Below, in pieces: positions 25,767 through 35,422 of a stretch of DNA of 64,000 nt; the first letter of the stretch is position 1, and the number at the start of each line of letters is the position of its first letter. Location of the stretch: NCBI GenBank assembly GCA_945872065.1, contig CAMBYH010000004.1:1-64000 (forward strand). The letters run 5' to 3'. Under the pieces are notes generated by a model, which worked only from the letters and a program-made list of their open reading frames with translations, did not search any database and was not told the origin of the DNA. Source of the stretch: Arsukibacterium tuosuense (GTDB lineage: Bacteria > Pseudomonadota > Gammaproteobacteria > Steroidobacterales > GCA-2729495). Position numbers and translations under genes: made by a program.

Positions 25767-28514
25767 CTACCTGGGTTGCTCACTCCGGATCCGCTCCAGG
25801 GTTTCACCGAGTTTCCTGATTTCCTCACCGTACAGTGCCCAGTTGCCCGCGCGTTGTGCCTGCATGGCCTGCTGATACTGGAGTTGCGCCTGCTCCGCGA
25901 GGCCGCCCACCCCTGTCCCGGTGCGATCTGAGGCATCGGCGGTGGCGGATCCAGCAGCCGTTGGAGAGACCAGACCAACGCTGCCAGCGGCGGGCGCCTT
26001 CTGCCGCGCGGTGCCGCTGCCCGGGAACAAGCGGGCCAGCGCCATATCCAGGGTTGGCTCCATCACGATCTGATTGCGGTAGGCAACCACCACGCGCTTC
26101 AGCTCCGGAATCCGGCCGCCGGCCGCCCGCAGGTAGAGAGGGCGGATGTAGACCAGGGATTCTTCCACCGGAATGACCAGAAGCGTGCCCTGGATGACCT
26201 CCGAACCCTGCTGGTTCCACAAGGTGATCTGCGGCGCAATCACCTGGTCCTGACTGATGCGCGCCGAAATCTGGCGTGGGCCGAAGATCACCGTCTGCTT
26301 GGGGAGCTGGACGACCATCAGCTTGCCGTAGTTCTCCCCGTCGCTGCGGGCGACCAGCCAGGCGGCGAGATTGTCTTTCTGCTTTGGCGTGTAAGGCAGC
26401 ATCTGGACAAACTCCGGGTCCGTGCCTCCGGGAAGCTTCATGATGGTGTAGTAGGGCGCCATGGGCTGGCCGCCTTCCTGGGCATCAAGAGAGGGGATGT
26501 CCCACTGATCTTCCCGGTTGTAGAGCGCGTCGGGACTGGTCATGTGAAAGGTGGCGTACATCGCCGCCTGCAGGCCGAAGATCCCCTGGGGGTAGCGAAG
26601 ACGCTCCCGCAGGTCTGCCGGCATGGCGGCCAGCGGCCGAAACAGTTCAGGGAAGACCCTGGAGAGCGTGGCCGCCAGTGGATCTGCGGGGTCCACGAGG
26701 TGAAACACGACCGTGCCGTCGTAGGCGTCGATCGTGACCTTGACCGAGTTGCGGATGTAGTTCACACCACCAGCGCCCGGCGTGGAGTAGGGGTAGCGTG
26801 AGCTGGTGGTATAGGCATCCTGCACCCAGACCAGGCGCCCGCCAGAGATCGCGAGGTAGGGATCCGGATCGTAGGTCAGAAAAGGGGCAATGCGCCGCAC
26901 GCGCTCGGCGATCCGGCGGTACATCAGGACCCGGCTACCCTCGATGAGGTTTGGCGAGAACAGCACTTCCGGTGAGCCGAACCGGAGGGCAAACAGCAAG
27001 CGGCGGAGCAGGGTGTCCACCGCAATACCGCCCTGGCCCGCGTAACTGCCGAAGACGTTGTCGTCACCCTTGGGGTAGTCAAACTCCGCCGTGCCGGTCT
27101 TCACGAACACGTGGTCGTTGGACAGCTCGCCGTAGTAGATGGCGGGCTGTTCAACCTTCAGGTCCACCGACGATGCCAGGGGCAGATCCTTGATAAAGAG
27201 CACCGGCAGCCCTTCGGGCGTCACTTCGTTCACCGGGCCCAGAGTCAGGCCGTACCCGTGGGTGAAGGTCAGACGTTCGTTGATCCAGGTGCCGCTGGGC
27301 AGGGCAGCAGAATTCATCTCCCGGGCGGAAAGCATGATCTGCCGGTACTTGCCGTCAATCACGTAGCGATCGTTGTCGACCGACGCGAAATCGTAGTACG
27401 TGCGGATTTCCTGCAACTGGCCAAAGGTATCCAGCAGTGGCTGTTCATTCCACAACGGCACGTTGTCGAAGGTGGCCCGGTTGCGCTCGATGTCTGCGGC
27501 CGTCAGGGTGGCCTCGCCCGACAGCTGGCGCTCCTCCACCTTGTCGAGGTCAAAACCCGTCCGTGTGGCAGCGATCGAGTGGACGATGTAGGGGCCCTCA
27601 CTGACCTGCTCGTTGGGCGCTACCACCAGGCGCTGCAGGGCGATGCCGTAGGCCTGGCCCGCCACTCCCACCAGGATGTACCCGCCCACCGCAGCCAGCA
27701 GTGGCCAGAGGCGCTGGGTGCGCGTCTGCCAGAGCGCCAGTGCCGCCCCCAGGCACGCGACAACGACCAGCGCCCACTGCGTGGGAATGCCGGCATGCAC
27801 GTCTACATAGGAGGCGCCGTAAACGATCCCGGAAGGAGAGACCAGCAGCTCTGACAGTCCGAGCCACGCCCGAAAAGCCAGTAACAGCAGGAGTAACGCG
27901 GCCAGCACACTGAGATGGAGCCGCGCGCTGGCGCTCATCTGGATGCCCCGCACCGGATCCAGCTGGAGATTCTGGCCGGCAAAGTACCCGAGGGCGGCAG
28001 CCAGTCCGGCGAGAAGCGTGGTCCAGAAGGCGAAATTGAGCAGCGCGTGCAGCAGCGGCACGTGAAAGATGTAGAAAGCGACGTCGTGGCCCAGGATCGG
28101 GTCGCTGTTGCCAAAGGACACCGCGTTCCGGGACATCAGCCAGGTGTCCCATTGACCGGCGGCGTAAAGGCCCATCAGGCCCGCGGCCACGGCACTGCCG
28201 ACCAGGAATATGGGTTTCAGGCTCGCTGCGTCGAACGCGACCGTGCGTGCCCCTTCCGGACCGAAGACGGTGAATGACCGCGGCCCGAGGGACCGCTGCA
28301 TAAGGCGCACGTTCGCGTAGAGCGCAGCAAACGCGACGGCCAGGCCCGCCGCACCAAGCGCCACTTTCGTGCTCAGGATGCGCAGGAATATCTGCTGGTA
28401 ATCGACCTCGGCAAACCACAGCCAGTCAACGTAGAACCCGGCCATCGAACTCACGAGCAGGAACGCGAGAAAGAGGGCGATCAGAACGGGGCCAAAGAGC
28501 TGCTGGAGATTCAT
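25767..28514 (-). CDS. UPF0182 family membrane protein
   Basis: The 915-aa protein matches UPF0182 (COG1615): about seven membrane segments in the first 330 residues (starting MNLQQLFGPVLIALFLAFLLV; DWLWFAEVDYQQIF is a typical segment), then a large extracytoplasmic domain with WNEQPLLDTFGQLQEIRTYYDF, LPVLFIKDLP and YRQIMLSAREM. The function is unknown. ATG 28514 is preferred over the GTG at 28646 because it begins at the first membrane helix and AGGA lies about 10 nt upstream. The C-terminal 60 residues are predicted to be low-complexity. It is convergent with the DUF4198 gene. Confidence 0.88.
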   Translation of the reverse strand: MNLQQLFGPVLIALFLAFLLVSSMAGFYVDWLWFAEVDYQQIFLRILSTKVALGAAGLAVAFAALYANVRLMQRSLGPRSFTVFGPEGARTVAFDAASLKPIFLVGSAVAAGLMGLYAAGQWDTWLMSRNAVSFGNSDPILGHDVAFYIFHVPLLHALLNFAFWTTLLAGLAAALGYFAGQNLQLDPVRGIQMSASARLHLSVLAALLLLLLAFRAWLGLSELLVSPSGIVYGASYVDVHAGIPTQWALVVVACLGAALALWQTRTQRLWPLLAAVGGYILVGVAGQAYGIALQRLVVAPNEQVSEGPYIVHSIAATRTGFDLDKVEERQLSGEATLTAADIERNRATFDNVPLWNEQPLLDTFGQLQEIRTYYDFASVDNDRYVIDGKYRQIMLSAREMNSAALPSGTWINERLTFTHGYGLTLGPVNEVTPEGLPVLFIKDLPLASSVDLKVEQPAIYYGELSNDHVFVKTGTAEFDYPKGDDNVFGSYAGQGGIAVDTLLRRLLFALRFGSPEVLFSPNLIEGSRVLMYRRIAERVRRIAPFLTYDPDPYLAISGGRLVWVQDAYTTSSRYPYSTPGAGGVNYIRNSVKVTIDAYDGTVVFHLVDPADPLAATLSRVFPELFRPLAAMPADLRERLRYPQGIFGLQAAMYATFHMTSPDALYNREDQWDIPSLDAQEGGQPMAPYYTIMKLPGGTDPEFVQMLPYTPKQKDNLAAWLVARSDGENYGKLMVVQLPKQTVIFGPRQISARISQDQVIAPQITLWNQQGSEVIQGTLLVIPVEESLVYIRPLYLRAAGGRIPELKRVVVAYRNQIVMEPTLDMALARLFPGSGTARQKAPAAGSVGLVSPTAAGSATADASDRTGTGVGGLAEQAQLQYQQAMQAQRAGNWALYGEEIRKLGETLERIRSEQPR

Positions 28515-28662
28515 CGGTACGGGGTCCTGACTGAACGGCAAAACGCTGAAGTTGTTTCTGCCCGAGTGCCGGCGCAAGGTGCCGGAAACGGTGTCGGCTG
28601 GTCTAGCGGAGTGGACATAACCATAAATGGCACGGGAACGCGACACCCTTCCGCGCTGCGAC

Positions 28663-28671
28663 TGCTAAAAT
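28663..28671 (+). promoter_or_regulatory. Candidate extended -10 element for the MFS gene
   Basis: TGCTAAAAT has the TG extension and five of six bases of the -10 hexamer. No good -35 is visible 17 bp upstream. It would give a leader of about 100 nt for the MFS gene at 28778. Confidence 0.3.
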
Positions 28672-28777
28672 GAACGAGTAAGCAGTTAGCAACCTCCGCG
28701 TGCCCCGGAAGGGGCGCTAGTGCGGGTCGCCTTTTTGCCCGGCAGCATCCAACTGATCCTGACTGACGAATTAGACG

Positions 28778-30187
28778 GTGTCTCGCCGGGGAATCATCTT
28801 GCCTCCGAAAACTTCAAAGTCGCTTCAGGCCCTGCTTTTTCTCGGCGTCCTCATGGGCGCCCTCGACCTGGCAATCATTGGGCCGGCCCTGCCTGGCATC
28901 CAGGCCGAGTTCGGCATATCGACGCGTCAGCTTTCGGTGTTGTTCAACGCCTACGTCCTGTGCCAGATGATCGGCACCCCCCTGCTCGCAAAGTTCTCCG
29001 ATCGGGTCGGTCCGCGCACAGCCTACGTCGTCAGCGTAGGGTTGTTTGGGCTGGGTTCCCTCCTGCTGGTGCTGGCCACCGAGCCCGCCATGCTCTACTG
29101 GGGCCGGGCCATCCAGGGCTTCGGCGCTGGCGGCGTGGTCCCCATCGCGGCGGCCATCATCGGCAGCACGCTGCCGCCGCAGGAGCGGGGTCCGGCGCTC
29201 GGCACCCTGGGCACTGTCTTTGGTCTGGCCTTCATCATCGGTCCGGTGCTGGGCGGATTGCTGTTGCCGTTCGGCTGGCACTGGCTGTTCCTGATCAATC
29301 TGCCGATTGCCGCTGTACTGATCGCTGGCGCGTTTCGCCTGTTACCCGCGACCAAGCCCCCGGCCAGGAAGCCGCTTGACGTTGCGGGGATTGCAACGCT
29401 CTCGCTGTTGCTCACCGCTCTGGTCTTTGGTCTCAACGGGCTGGATACCACTGCCATCTTTGCCAGCCTGCTCTCCTGGCCCGTCGCGCTGGCGCTGGTG
29501 CTTGCCCTGAGCCTGATGCCGGTGTTCTGGCGGATCGAAACCCGGGCTGTGGACCCGATCATTCGCCCAGGACTCTTCAAGTCCGGTCCCGTAGTGATCG
29601 CGTCGCTGATCGGCGCCGGAATTGGCGCAATCCAGTCTGCTGGTACCTTTTACCCGGCGCTGGCGATTGCAGCGACCGGCGTGTCAGCCAGCACAGCGTC
29701 GTGGCTGCTGCTGCCCGGCGTCGTCGGGGCGACCATTGCCTCGCCAGTTTCCGGCCGCCTGATCAATAGGGTGGGGACCCGCAGGATCGTCATCGTCAGC
29801 CTGGCCATGGTCGTGGCGAGCGTGCTCATGTTCGCCTTCGCACCGATCTCAATCCCGGTCTTTGTCCTGGCAAGCTTCGTTGGCAGCACTGGCCTGGGCG
29901 GCGTCCTTGGCGCCCCCTTGCGACTCGTAATCCTCGACAATTGCCTGCCCGCCGAGCGGGGTTCTGCTCAGGGCATCCTCAGCAACCTGACCTCAGTAGG
30001 TCGTCTGCTGGGCGCTACCTTCGTTGGCAGCGTTGCTGCCTCAGTTGGCGGGGGTATCGAGGGCTACCAGGCGGCCTTCATGGGCATGGTGGTGGTGGCA
30101 GCGGCAATGCTGGCTCTCGGCCTTGCGCTGACCCCCCCGGCAGCCAAACAGCCGCTAAACTCAGACCAGGCGCCAATGAGACCCTAG
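28778..30187 (+). CDS. MFS transporter (DHA2-like)
   Basis: This 469-aa major facilitator has about 14 hydrophobic segments. The first loop contains KFSDRVGPRTAYV (motif A), helix 4 LYWGRAIQGFGAGGVVPIAAAI and helix 5 GTVFGLAFIIGPVLGGLLLPFGWHWLFLINLPI (motif C plus the drug/H+ antiporter pattern W-R/H-W-x-F-x-I-N-x-P). This points to the DHA2 drug-efflux group. The substrate cannot be predicted. It starts with GTG and ends 11 bp before the SCO1-like gene. Confidence 0.87.
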   Translation: MSRRGIILPPKTSKSLQALLFLGVLMGALDLAIIGPALPGIQAEFGISTRQLSVLFNAYVLCQMIGTPLLAKFSDRVGPRTAYVVSVGLFGLGSLLLVLATEPAMLYWGRAIQGFGAGGVVPIAAAIIGSTLPPQERGPALGTLGTVFGLAFIIGPVLGGLLLPFGWHWLFLINLPIAAVLIAGAFRLLPATKPPARKPLDVAGIATLSLLLTALVFGLNGLDTTAIFASLLSWPVALALVLALSLMPVFWRIETRAVDPIIRPGLFKSGPVVIASLIGAGIGAIQSAGTFYPALAIAATGVSASTASWLLLPGVVGATIASPVSGRLINRVGTRRIVIVSLAMVVASVLMFAFAPISIPVFVLASFVGSTGLGGVLGAPLRLVILDNCLPAERGSAQGILSNLTSVGRLLGATFVGSVAASVGGGIEGYQAAFMGMVVVAAAMLALGLALTPPAAKQPLNSDQAPMRP

Positions 30188-30198
30188 TCGGTCGGGAG

Positions 30199-30789
30199 TT
30201 GCCCCTGCGTTTTCACGGCAGAATACTGGTGACCCTGGCGCTGCTCGTCGCGACGGCAACCTGGGCGGAGCCGGCGCGGGTTCTCGAGGCCACCCCCCCC
30301 AAGGCTGTTACCGACTTCGAACTGACCAGCCAGGACGGCCAGCCCTTTCGTCTCAGTCAACTCCGGGGCTCTCCCGTGCTGGTGTTTTTCGGCTTTGCCC
30401 ACTGCCCCGACATCTGTCCGATGACGCTGGGGCAACTGCAGGCCGTCGTCAGCTCCCCGGACATCGCGGCGAACCAGGCCCGCGTGGTAATGATCAGTGT
30501 CGACGGCGACCGGGACACCCCCGCCGTCCTAAAGCGGTATCTGGCGCCCGTATCCCCGGATTTCATCGGCCTGACCGGCAATCCCCGCAAGGTGCGGGAC
30601 ATTGCCGCGCAGTTTTCCGCCGTGTTCTTCCAGGGCATGCCCGCCGATGCCGCCGGCAACTATCTGGTAGAGCACACCTCCCAGGTGTACCTGCTGGACA
30701 AGCAGGGCCGGCTGCACAGCACGTTCTTCAATGCTCCCGCGGATGTCATCGCCGCGGCGACCCGGCAGGTGGGTCTGGCCAAGCCCTGA
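30199..30789 (+). CDS. SCO1/SenC family copper-binding protein
   Basis: The 196-aa thioredoxin-fold protein has an N-terminal hydrophobic export segment (RILVTLALLVATATWAEP), the copper ligands CPDIC (Cys69 and Cys73) and the conserved distal His in YLVEHTSQVYLLD. SCO proteins deliver copper to cytochrome c oxidase or act as periplasmic thiol reductants. The only plausible start before the signal segment is TTG 30199, since the frame is blocked by nothing upstream but overlaps the MFS gene. No cytochrome oxidase genes are near; its pairing with an MFS transporter is unusual. Confidence 0.85.
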   Translation: MPLRFHGRILVTLALLVATATWAEPARVLEATPPKAVTDFELTSQDGQPFRLSQLRGSPVLVFFGFAHCPDICPMTLGQLQAVVSSPDIAANQARVVMISVDGDRDTPAVLKRYLAPVSPDFIGLTGNPRKVRDIAAQFSAVFFQGMPADAAGNYLVEHTSQVYLLDKQGRLHSTFFNAPADVIAAATRQVGLAKP

Positions 30790-30916
30790 AGCAGGGCACC
30801 TGCCTGGCACTGCCCCGGCGCAAGTGCAGGTCAGCGCGCACTCCTGTAGTGCACTGCGGGCCGGCAGCGTTCACCGGATCCCTGTCGTTCCGTGACCGGG
30901 CCTCCATCAGGGCTGC

Positions 30917-30932
30917 TGGCACGAATCCTGCT
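30917..30932 (+). promoter_or_regulatory. Sigma-54-type promoter of the TorF porin gene
   Basis: TGGCACGAATCCTGCT has the invariant GG and GC dinucleotides separated by exactly 10 bp and matches the consensus TGGCAC-N5-TTGCW at all but one position (C for T). It lies 89 bp upstream of the ATG of the TorF-like gene, giving a leader of about 75-80 nt. Confidence 0.65.
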
Positions 30933-31020
30933 TGAGGGTTCCCGGACGCGTGGTCACCGGCTCCAGGCCCCACCGCCGCGTGCGTCGAAACCTTCAACTC
31001 ATCCAGGAGTGTCTCTGCCC

Positions 31021-31752
31021 ATGAAAGTTCTATTTTCCAGTCAGTTGGTGCGGGCAGCCGCAGTCGTTTCCGTGCTTGCCATTGGCGGCGTTACGTCGGC
31101 CTCCGCCGACATCGCCGGCAACATTGCTCTGGCCACGGACTATCGCTTTCGTGGCATTTCCCAGACCGACCGGGACCCGGCCGTCTCTGGCGGCTTCGAC
31201 TTCACTGCCGAGAATGGCCTCTACGCAGGCATCTGGGGTTCCAACATCTCCTTCGGGGGTAGTCTGGAACTGGACTACTACGGCGGTTATCGGGGCAAGA
31301 TCAACGACGACCTCGGCTATGACGTCGGGTATGTTTACTATGACTATCCGTCCGAAGAATCCGGTGAGGACCTAGGCTACGGTGAGGTTTATGCAAGCCT
31401 CTCCTTTAGCGGGGCCAAAGTTGGCCTGAACTACTCGAGCGACTACTTTGCCGGGACCGATCCCTACTGGTATCTCTACGGCCAGTACTCCAGGGAGGTC
31501 ATCGACAACGTCACCGTTAGCGGGAGCGTCGGCTATAACTCGTTCGACAGTTCCGAGGACATGGCCAGCTTCCTCGCGAGCGAAGATGATCCGGGTGACA
31601 ACTATACGGACTGGAAAGTGAGCGTCTCCACCACCTGGCAGGGCCTGGGCTGGAGCCTGGCCTACGTCGACACGAACCTGTCCAAGAGCGACTGCGGCGG
31701 GTTGGACGTCTGCGACGTGACGGCGGTATTCACCATTTCGAAGTCACTCTGA
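31021..31752 (+). CDS. TorF family putative outer-membrane porin
   Basis: The 243-aa protein has a signal peptide (cleavage near SASA-D, about residue 30) and a beta-barrel body rich in aromatic and acidic residues. ALATDYRFRGISQTDRDPAVSGGFD and YAGIWGSNISF are the hallmarks of the TorF/gcw_chp family (TIGR02001), and the protein ends with alternating residues and a final hydrophobic strand (DVTAVFTISKSL). In many proteobacteria such genes sit next to glnK-amtB; here none is present. A sigma-54-type promoter precedes it. Confidence 0.87.
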   Translation: MKVLFSSQLVRAAAVVSVLAIGGVTSASADIAGNIALATDYRFRGISQTDRDPAVSGGFDFTAENGLYAGIWGSNISFGGSLELDYYGGYRGKINDDLGYDVGYVYYDYPSEESGEDLGYGEVYASLSFSGAKVGLNYSSDYFAGTDPYWYLYGQYSREVIDNVTVSGSVGYNSFDSSEDMASFLASEDDPGDNYTDWKVSVSTTWQGLGWSLAYVDTNLSKSDCGGLDVCDVTAVFTISKSL

Positions 31753-31758
31753 CGATCA

Positions 31759-31791
31759 GCCGCCCCCGGGGCCCGGGAGCCCGGGGGCGGC
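31759..31791. terminator. Strong hairpin between convergent torF-like gene and mfd
   Basis: A perfect 12-bp GC stem (GCCGCCCCCGGG / CCCGGGGGCGGC) with a 9-nt loop starts 6 nt after the TorF stop. It is followed by ATCGGGTTT, only a weak T-tract, but the stem strength and position between converging genes support terminator function for one or both. Confidence 0.6.
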
Positions 31792-31826
31792 ATCGGGTTT
31801 CACATCCACTGGGCTCCATGCACCTG

Positions 31827-34800
31827 TCAGCGCTGCCGCTGCCCGACCGCCGTTGCTTTGGACGGTGCTTCCCGCGTCTCCTGATTCGCGAGCATTTCCC
31901 CGATCAGGGTCTCGACAAACGCAAACCGCTCCTGCGGGTCTTCCAGCTCGGCTGAAAACCGGAATTTCTGCTGCCGGTCGAGGCGGTAGGTCATCGGGTC
32001 GGTCCGCACCCGGGTCACGATCCAGGCGGGACTGAGCGTCGTTCGCGGGCCGAACTCGACAAAGCCGCCCACCGCGCTCGCATCCAGCCGGCGGATGGAC
32101 AGGGGCTCCGCCCGCAGGCGCAGCGCTGTCATGCGGAACAGGTTGCGCGTGGCCTCCGGCAGCGGGCCGAAGCGGTCCACCAGCTCCACCTGCAGTTCCC
32201 GCAGCGCCTCGTTGCTGCGGGCACTCGCGATGCGCTTGTAGTGCACGAGGCGCAGGTGTACGTCGTTCAGGTAGTCGTCGGGGAGCAGGGCGGGGAGGTG
32301 CAGGTTGATCTCGGTCACCGGCGCCATGGCTGTGTCCAGGTCCGGCTCCAGGCCCTCCTGCAGCGCCTTGACCGTCCGGGCCAGCATGTCGTTGTAGAGC
32401 TCGAAGCCGATCTCCTGGATCTGGCCGCTCTGGTCTTCGCCCAGCAGTTCGCCGGCGCCGCGGATCTCCATGTCGTGGGTCGCCAGCATGAAGCCGGAAC
32501 CCAGGTCTTCCAGGGCGGCGATGGCATCCAGCCGCTTGATCGCATCGGCCGTCAGCGCTTCCCGGGGCGGTGCCAGCAGGTAGGCAAAGGCCTGGTGGTG
32601 GGAGCGTCCCACCCGGCCGCGCAGCTGGTGCAGCTGGGCCAGGCCGAAACGATCCGCCCGGTTGATGATGATGGTGTTGGCCGACGGAATATCGAGGCCG
32701 CTCTCGATGATGGCGGTGCACACGAGGATGTGGAAGCGCCGGTGGTGGAAGTCCAGCATGATCTGCTCGAGATCCCGTTCCCGCATCTGGCCGTGGGCCA
32801 CTTCCATGCGGGCCTCGGGGACCAGCTCGGCGAGCTGGGCCGCGATCTTGTCGATGTCCTCGATATGGTTGTGGACGAAGTAGATCTGGCCGCCCCGCTT
32901 CAGTTCCCGGAGGCATGCCTCCCGCACCACCCGGTCCTCGAAGCGCGTAACGAAGGTCTTGATGCTCAGCCGGGTTTCCGGCGGCGTGGCTATCAGAGAT
33001 AAGTCCCGCAGGCGGCCGAGGGCCATATTCAGGGTGCGGGGAATCGGCGTGGCGGTCAGCGTCAGTACGTCGGCCTCGATGCGCAGGGCCTTGAGCCGCT
33101 CTTTGTCGCGGACGCCGAAGCGGTGCTCCTCGTCCACGATGATGAGCCCCAGGTTCTTGAAACGCATGTCGCCCTGGAGCAGCCGGTGCGTGCCGATGAC
33201 GATATCCACACTGCCGGCTTCAGCGCCTGCCATGACCTTGCGGCTTTCCTGGGCCGAGCGAAATCGGGACAGCACCTCCACGGTGACCGGCCAGTCCGCG
33301 AAGCGGTCGGCAAAGGTCTGGTAGTGCTGCTGGGCCAGCAGGGTGGTTGGCACCAGGACCGCCACCTGCCGCCCGGACGAGACCGCCATGAATGCGGCCC
33401 GCAGCGCCACCTCGGTCTTGCCGAAGCCCACGTCGCCACAGACGAGCCTGTCCATCGGTTTGCCGCTGGTGAGATCGCTGACCACAGCCTCGATGGCCCG
33501 GGCCTGATCCTCGGTGGGCTCAAAGGGGAAACCGGCGGCAAAAGCGGCGTAATCGTGCTGGGTCGCTGTCGGCCGGACCGTCTGCCGGGCAGCGCGCTTG
33601 GCATAGAGTTCCAGCAACTCGGCCGCGACGTCCCGGATGCGGGCCGCTGCCTTGCGCCGCGCCTTGTCCCACTGATCCCCACCAAGCCGGTGCAAAGGGG
33701 CTTCTTCAGGCGAAGTTCCGGTGTAGCGGGACACCATGTGCAGCGAGGCAACGGGCACGTGGAGCAGGTCGCCCCCCGCGTACTCCAGGGTGAGAAACTC
33801 TGTGGGCAGGGTATCGATGGTGATGGTCGTCAGGCCCCGGTAGCGGCCCACCCCATGGTTCACATGGACGATAGGGTCGCCCCGGTGCAGGTCGGTGAGA
33901 TCGCTCAGGATCTGTTCCGGATCCCGGACGCGACGCTGACGGCGCCGGCTGCGGGGCCGCTCGCCGTAGAGTTCCCTTTCCGTGATCAGCGCAATGTTGG
34001 CTTCCCGCAGGAGCAGCCCCTGGCTCAGTGGGGCGATGCCCACGAGCGCGGGCCGGTCCGAGCTGAGAAAATCCTGCCAGCTGGCCGCCTCGCCGGAGGG
34101 CACGGCTTCCTGGCGCAGGAGATCGGCAAGCATCTCCCGGCGCCCGGCCGACTCTGCCGCGAACAGAATCCGGCCCGTAAAGCTGCGGATGAACGCTCGC
34201 AACCGGTGCGTGGGCTCCTCGGCGTGGGGTTCCAGCAGCAGTTGCGGGAGCGGGGCCAGGCCCGCCGTGGCGGCGCGTTGCTCGCTGACGGTGGGGTCTG
34301 GTGTGCCCGGATCCAGCACCAGCAGCGGGGCGGCGGCGATCCGGCTCCGATGTTCGTCCGGCGTACCGTTGAGTTCGCCGGGCTCCAGCGCTGGGCGTTC
34401 CGAGTCTTCCCGGGAGTCCTGGTAACGCTCGTTGATCTGCTGCCACGCGGGTGCGAGTAGCGTTTCAGGATCTCCCAGCGTGATGGTGAGGCGGTCTTTT
34501 GGCAGGTAGTCCCAGAGCAGGGCAGTGCCTTCAAAAAAGAGTGGCAGGTAGTTTTCCACGCCCCCCGGCATGCGACCCTCGGACACTTCCCTGTAGATGA
34601 TCGAGCGGGCAGGATTGCCCTCGAAGCGCCGCCGGTATGCCTGGCGAAACTGCTTGATGGCAACCGCATCCACCGGCATCTCCCGGGCCGGGAGCGTTTC
34701 CAGGGACTGCAGCACGGTACCCGACAGCTGGGTGTCCGGATCGAACTGCCGCAGGCTGTCGATCTCGTCGTCGAGGAAGTCCACCCGCACCGGCAAGCCG

Positions 34801-35366
34801 GAGCCCATGGGGTAAAAGTCGAGGAGCGAACCACGCACGGCGAAGTCCCCGTGCTCCAGCACCTGGGAAACCCGCTGATAGCCCGCGGCTTCGAGTTGCA
34901 AGCGCAGTTGCTCGGGGCGCAACTTCTGCCCGGCGGCCAGTGACACGCTATAGCCGCCGATGTACTTCACCGGTGGCACCCGGGGCAGCAGTGTGGAAGC
35001 CGCCACGATCAGGGTGTCGATCAGCCCGGACGCCACATCCTTAAGGATCGTGAGGCGGCGGGAGATCAGGTCCTGGTGGGGGCTGAAAGTGTCGTAGGGC
35101 AGGACTTCCGTGTCCGGAAACAGCGCGATGCGCGCCGCGCCGCTGGCGAAGAAGCGCAGTTCCGCTTCGAGGGCTTCCGCCCGCGCGACCGTGGGCACGA
35201 TGATTAGCCAGAAGGCTGGGCTGGATGGGCGCAGCGTGGCCAGCCCCAGGGCATGGGCGCAGTCGGCCAGACCCGCCCAGTCGCGGCGGCCGCCGGGGGC
35301 GGTGGGCAGCGGCAGGGGCAGGGGCAGGGGCAGCAGCGTTGGGGAAAGGGACGGGGTGCCGGTCAT
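31827..35366 (-). CDS. mfd: Transcription-repair coupling factor Mfd
   Basis: Mfd removes RNA polymerase stalled at DNA lesions and recruits UvrA. The 1179-aa protein has a UvrB-like N-terminal region (ALFPDTEVLPYDTFSPHQDLIS), the RNA-polymerase interaction domain around DPIVHVNHGVGRYRGLTTI, Walker A in CGDVGFGKTEVALRAAF, the DEEH box (VDEEHRFGV), helicase motifs III-VI (TATPIPRTLNMAL; RADRFGLAQLHQLRGRVGRS) and a C-terminal TRCF domain. The extreme N-terminus carries a Leu-Pro repeat from a tandem 6-bp DNA repeat (about 35310-35335). The start is ATG 35366. Confidence 0.97.
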   Translation of the reverse strand: MTGTPSLSPTLLPLPLPLPLPTAPGGRRDWAGLADCAHALGLATLRPSSPAFWLIIVPTVARAEALEAELRFFASGAARIALFPDTEVLPYDTFSPHQDLISRRLTILKDVASGLIDTLIVAASTLLPRVPPVKYIGGYSVSLAAGQKLRPEQLRLQLEAAGYQRVSQVLEHGDFAVRGSLLDFYPMGSGLPVRVDFLDDEIDSLRQFDPDTQLSGTVLQSLETLPAREMPVDAVAIKQFRQAYRRRFEGNPARSIIYREVSEGRMPGGVENYLPLFFEGTALLWDYLPKDRLTITLGDPETLLAPAWQQINERYQDSREDSERPALEPGELNGTPDEHRSRIAAAPLLVLDPGTPDPTVSEQRAATAGLAPLPQLLLEPHAEEPTHRLRAFIRSFTGRILFAAESAGRREMLADLLRQEAVPSGEAASWQDFLSSDRPALVGIAPLSQGLLLREANIALITERELYGERPRSRRRQRRVRDPEQILSDLTDLHRGDPIVHVNHGVGRYRGLTTITIDTLPTEFLTLEYAGGDLLHVPVASLHMVSRYTGTSPEEAPLHRLGGDQWDKARRKAAARIRDVAAELLELYAKRAARQTVRPTATQHDYAAFAAGFPFEPTEDQARAIEAVVSDLTSGKPMDRLVCGDVGFGKTEVALRAAFMAVSSGRQVAVLVPTTLLAQQHYQTFADRFADWPVTVEVLSRFRSAQESRKVMAGAEAGSVDIVIGTHRLLQGDMRFKNLGLIIVDEEHRFGVRDKERLKALRIEADVLTLTATPIPRTLNMALGRLRDLSLIATPPETRLSIKTFVTRFEDRVVREACLRELKRGGQIYFVHNHIEDIDKIAAQLAELVPEARMEVAHGQMRERDLEQIMLDFHHRRFHILVCTAIIESGLDIPSANTIIINRADRFGLAQLHQLRGRVGRSHHQAFAYLLAPPREALTADAIKRLDAIAALEDLGSGFMLATHDMEIRGAGELLGEDQSGQIQEIGFELYNDMLARTVKALQEGLEPDLDTAMAPVTEINLHLPALLPDDYLNDVHLRLVHYKRIASARSNEALRELQVELVDRFGPLPEATRNLFRMTALRLRAEPLSIRRLDASAVGGFVEFGPRTTLSPAWIVTRVRTDPMTYRLDRQQKFRFSAELEDPQERFAFVETLIGEMLANQETREAPSKATAVGQRQR

Positions 35367-35422
35367 AAGAACCCGCTCTTCGGCGGGCCGGTATTATCCC
35401 ACCGATGGGGGGCGAGCGGGGC

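Noticed and set aside
33123-34460. 445-codon plus-strand frame inside mfd
   Set aside because: Antisense to the conserved Mfd helicase sequence and without any family signature.
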